Part shown: piece by piece, positions 38,332 through 38,719 of the stretch
How positions within the stretch are numbered: the stretch's first letter is position 1
How the letters are laid out: each line of letters opens with the position of its first letter
IMG/VR virus record: IMGVR_UViG_3300032284_002779
Coordinates: 1 to 38,719 of that record
Source: a virus
Direction: 5' to 3' (one strand)
DNA: 38,719 nt
Position numbers and translations under genes: made by a program
Notes under the pieces: model-generated
Told to the model about the DNA's origin: nothing
What the model saw: the letters and a program-made list of their open reading frames with translations, nothing else
Databases searched by the model: none

Positions 38332-38491
38332 CTATGAGCCGACCCTTTTCCAACAAGGTCGGAACCCGTTGCGTCCGAACCTTTTCAATCATTTGCGGCC
38401 AGGCCGCCTCGGCCATTTTGGACGTCACATGTCCAAACCCCACGCAAACGGTTGATCCTCAGCATCTTTCAGCCTAGTTCAGGCTGTTTCA
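38332..38491. repeat. Right phage end with inverted transposase-site-like motifs
   Basis: Reverse-complement copies of the left motif: GACCCTTTTC at 38341-38350 and GAACCTTTTCA at 38377-38387; weaker versions are GCATCTTTCAG (38462-38472) and GGCTGTTTCA (38482-38491). They weaken toward the boundary. Reading inward from 38491, TGAAA is followed 13 bases later by GCTGAAA; at the left end TGAAA is followed 15 bases later by GCTGAAA. This supports a TG...CA boundary near 38491. The gap between inner and outer sites is longer than at the left, as in the unequal ends of Mu. Confidence 0.5.
38402..38419 (+). terminator. Possible terminator of the early arm
   Basis: GGCCG-CCT-CGGCC followed by ATTTT, 70 bases after the last early gene. 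Short stem and short T run, so weak. It lies between the inner and outer right-end sites. Confidence 0.3.
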
Positions 38492-38719
38492 ACCATTCCC
38501 CGTTCCGTTCGGCCCGTTCTTGGCCCGAGCTCCGGCGTTTGCTGGCGGACGAGCCGTTCGATATCATTCACGGACATTCGAGAGGAGCCTTGCCGCTGAT
38601 CTTGGGGCTCGCGGCGACGGGATCGACCCGGTTGGTGTACACCAACCACACCTACGCAAACCATACGGCCATGTATCGTCTTGCGGCCGGCGTGCGGCGC
38701 GTAAGATGGGTGTTCCTCA
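38492..38719 (+). pseudogene. Family-4-type glycosyltransferase, 5' part cut off by the prophage
   Basis: A plus-strand frame is open from the right phage end to the window edge. It reads PELRRLLADEPFDIIHGHSRG, then ALPLILGLAATGSTRLVYTN, then HTYANHTAMYRLAAGVRRVR: the N-terminal Rossmann domain of GT-B glycosyltransferases (D-I-I-H-x-H motif, then L-V-Y-T-x-H). The first 50 or so residues that should precede it are missing and are not found on the left side of the prophage, where an unrelated haloperoxidase-type gene lies in the other orientation. The 3' part is outside the window. No stop or new start is seen at the junction. Confidence 0.7.

Larger units (their letters stand above)
648..38491. 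mobile_element. Mu-like transposable prophage with siphovirus-type tail genes
   Basis: Transposase A, ATPase B, Gam, a Mu-order head cassette and a tape-measure-type tail cassette lie between two sets of short inverted terminal sites (TGAAAAGGGTC at the left, its reverse complement GACCCTTTTC at the right). Both flanks are coding host DNA. I placed the left boundary at TGAAAAGGG (648) and the right boundary at CTGTTTCA (38491) because Mu-family ends are 5'-TG...CA-3'. The right boundary could be about 20 bases further in (ATCTTTCA ending at 38471). No matching 5-bp duplication was found for either choice. Two outward-reading arms (minus-strand late genes, plus-strand early genes) meet at the repressor/operator region near 28.2 kb. 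Confidence 0.88.

Noticed and set aside
643-38496. Target site duplication at the phage ends
   Set aside because: ATGCC on the left and ACCAT on the right do not match, and shifting either boundary to other TG/CA positions gives no convincing 5-bp match.

Overview
The window holds an apparently complete Mu-like transposable prophage (about 648-38491, roughly 37.8 kb), flanked on each side by a piece of a host gene. Diagnostic genes are a MuA-type transposase, a MuB-type AAA+ ATPase, a Gam-like DNA-end protector, and a head cassette in Mu order (gp25/26/27/28/29-like, gpG, protease/capsid, gp36, gp37). The tail genes are of the long, non-contractile type (tail tube, G/GT chaperone with a -1 frameshift site, tape measure, distal tail proteins, NlpC/P60 protein, J-like tip). 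This predicts a transposable siphovirus of the B3/D3112 kind rather than a myovirus like Mu. DNA is GC-rich. Interspersed palindromic repeats that, when translated, read 'GNAGVPPA' or 'AGTTG' remind me of repeats in Verrucomicrobiota genomes (Opitutae-like). That host guess is recollection, not proof.

Layout. 1-647: C-terminal part of a vanadium-haloperoxidase/PAP2-type host gene (minus strand), cut by the left phage end. 648-715: left end with three AAAAGGGT sites. 752-26188: late arm, all minus strand. In transcription order it runs: secreted membrane protein, spanin-like pair, coiled-coil membrane protein, gp26-like protein, small and large terminase, portal, gpG, protease-scaffold-capsid fusion, signal-peptide head protein, gp36, gp37, a fibre-like protein, an SGNH-hydrolase fibre, tail tube, G/GT, tape measure, distal tail protein, repeat-bearing fibre, a small fibre-associated protein, a BR0599-type protein, NlpC/P60, a small protein and the J-like tip. 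26412-28208: lysogeny block (candidate regulator, superinfection-immunity membrane protein, XRE-type repressor), minus strand. 28209-28272: divergent operator region. 28273-38331: early arm, all plus strand: Cro/Ner-like protein, small genes, DnaA-domain-IV-like protein, ParB-like protein, transposase A, ATPase B, membrane protein, Gam, a run of small unknown genes, and a MuF-like protein fused to a zinc-metallopeptidase-like domain. 38332-38491: right end with degenerate inverted sites. 38492-38719: N-terminally truncated glycosyltransferase (plus strand).

How it works together. The repressor and the Ner-like protein face each other across a 64-bp region with three ACAGA repeats. When the early arm is on, A and B carry out replicative transposition from the terminal sites and Gam protects ends. 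The late arm then builds a head that packages by a Mu-type terminase and a tail armed with several host-surface proteins. Unlike Mu, the switch is central and the two arms read outward to the ends.

Most unusual points: the two flanks come from two different host genes with no visible target duplication; a MuF-zincin fusion sits at the end of the early arm, away from the other head genes; three putative virion proteins begin with Sec-type signal peptides; prohead protease, scaffold and capsid lie in one reading frame; the expected second catalytic Asp of the transposase appears to be Glu; and REP-like palindromes lie inside the phage, one in frame in the transposase gene. There is no gene-free stretch longer than 300 bases. 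No tRNA, rRNA or CRISPR array was seen.
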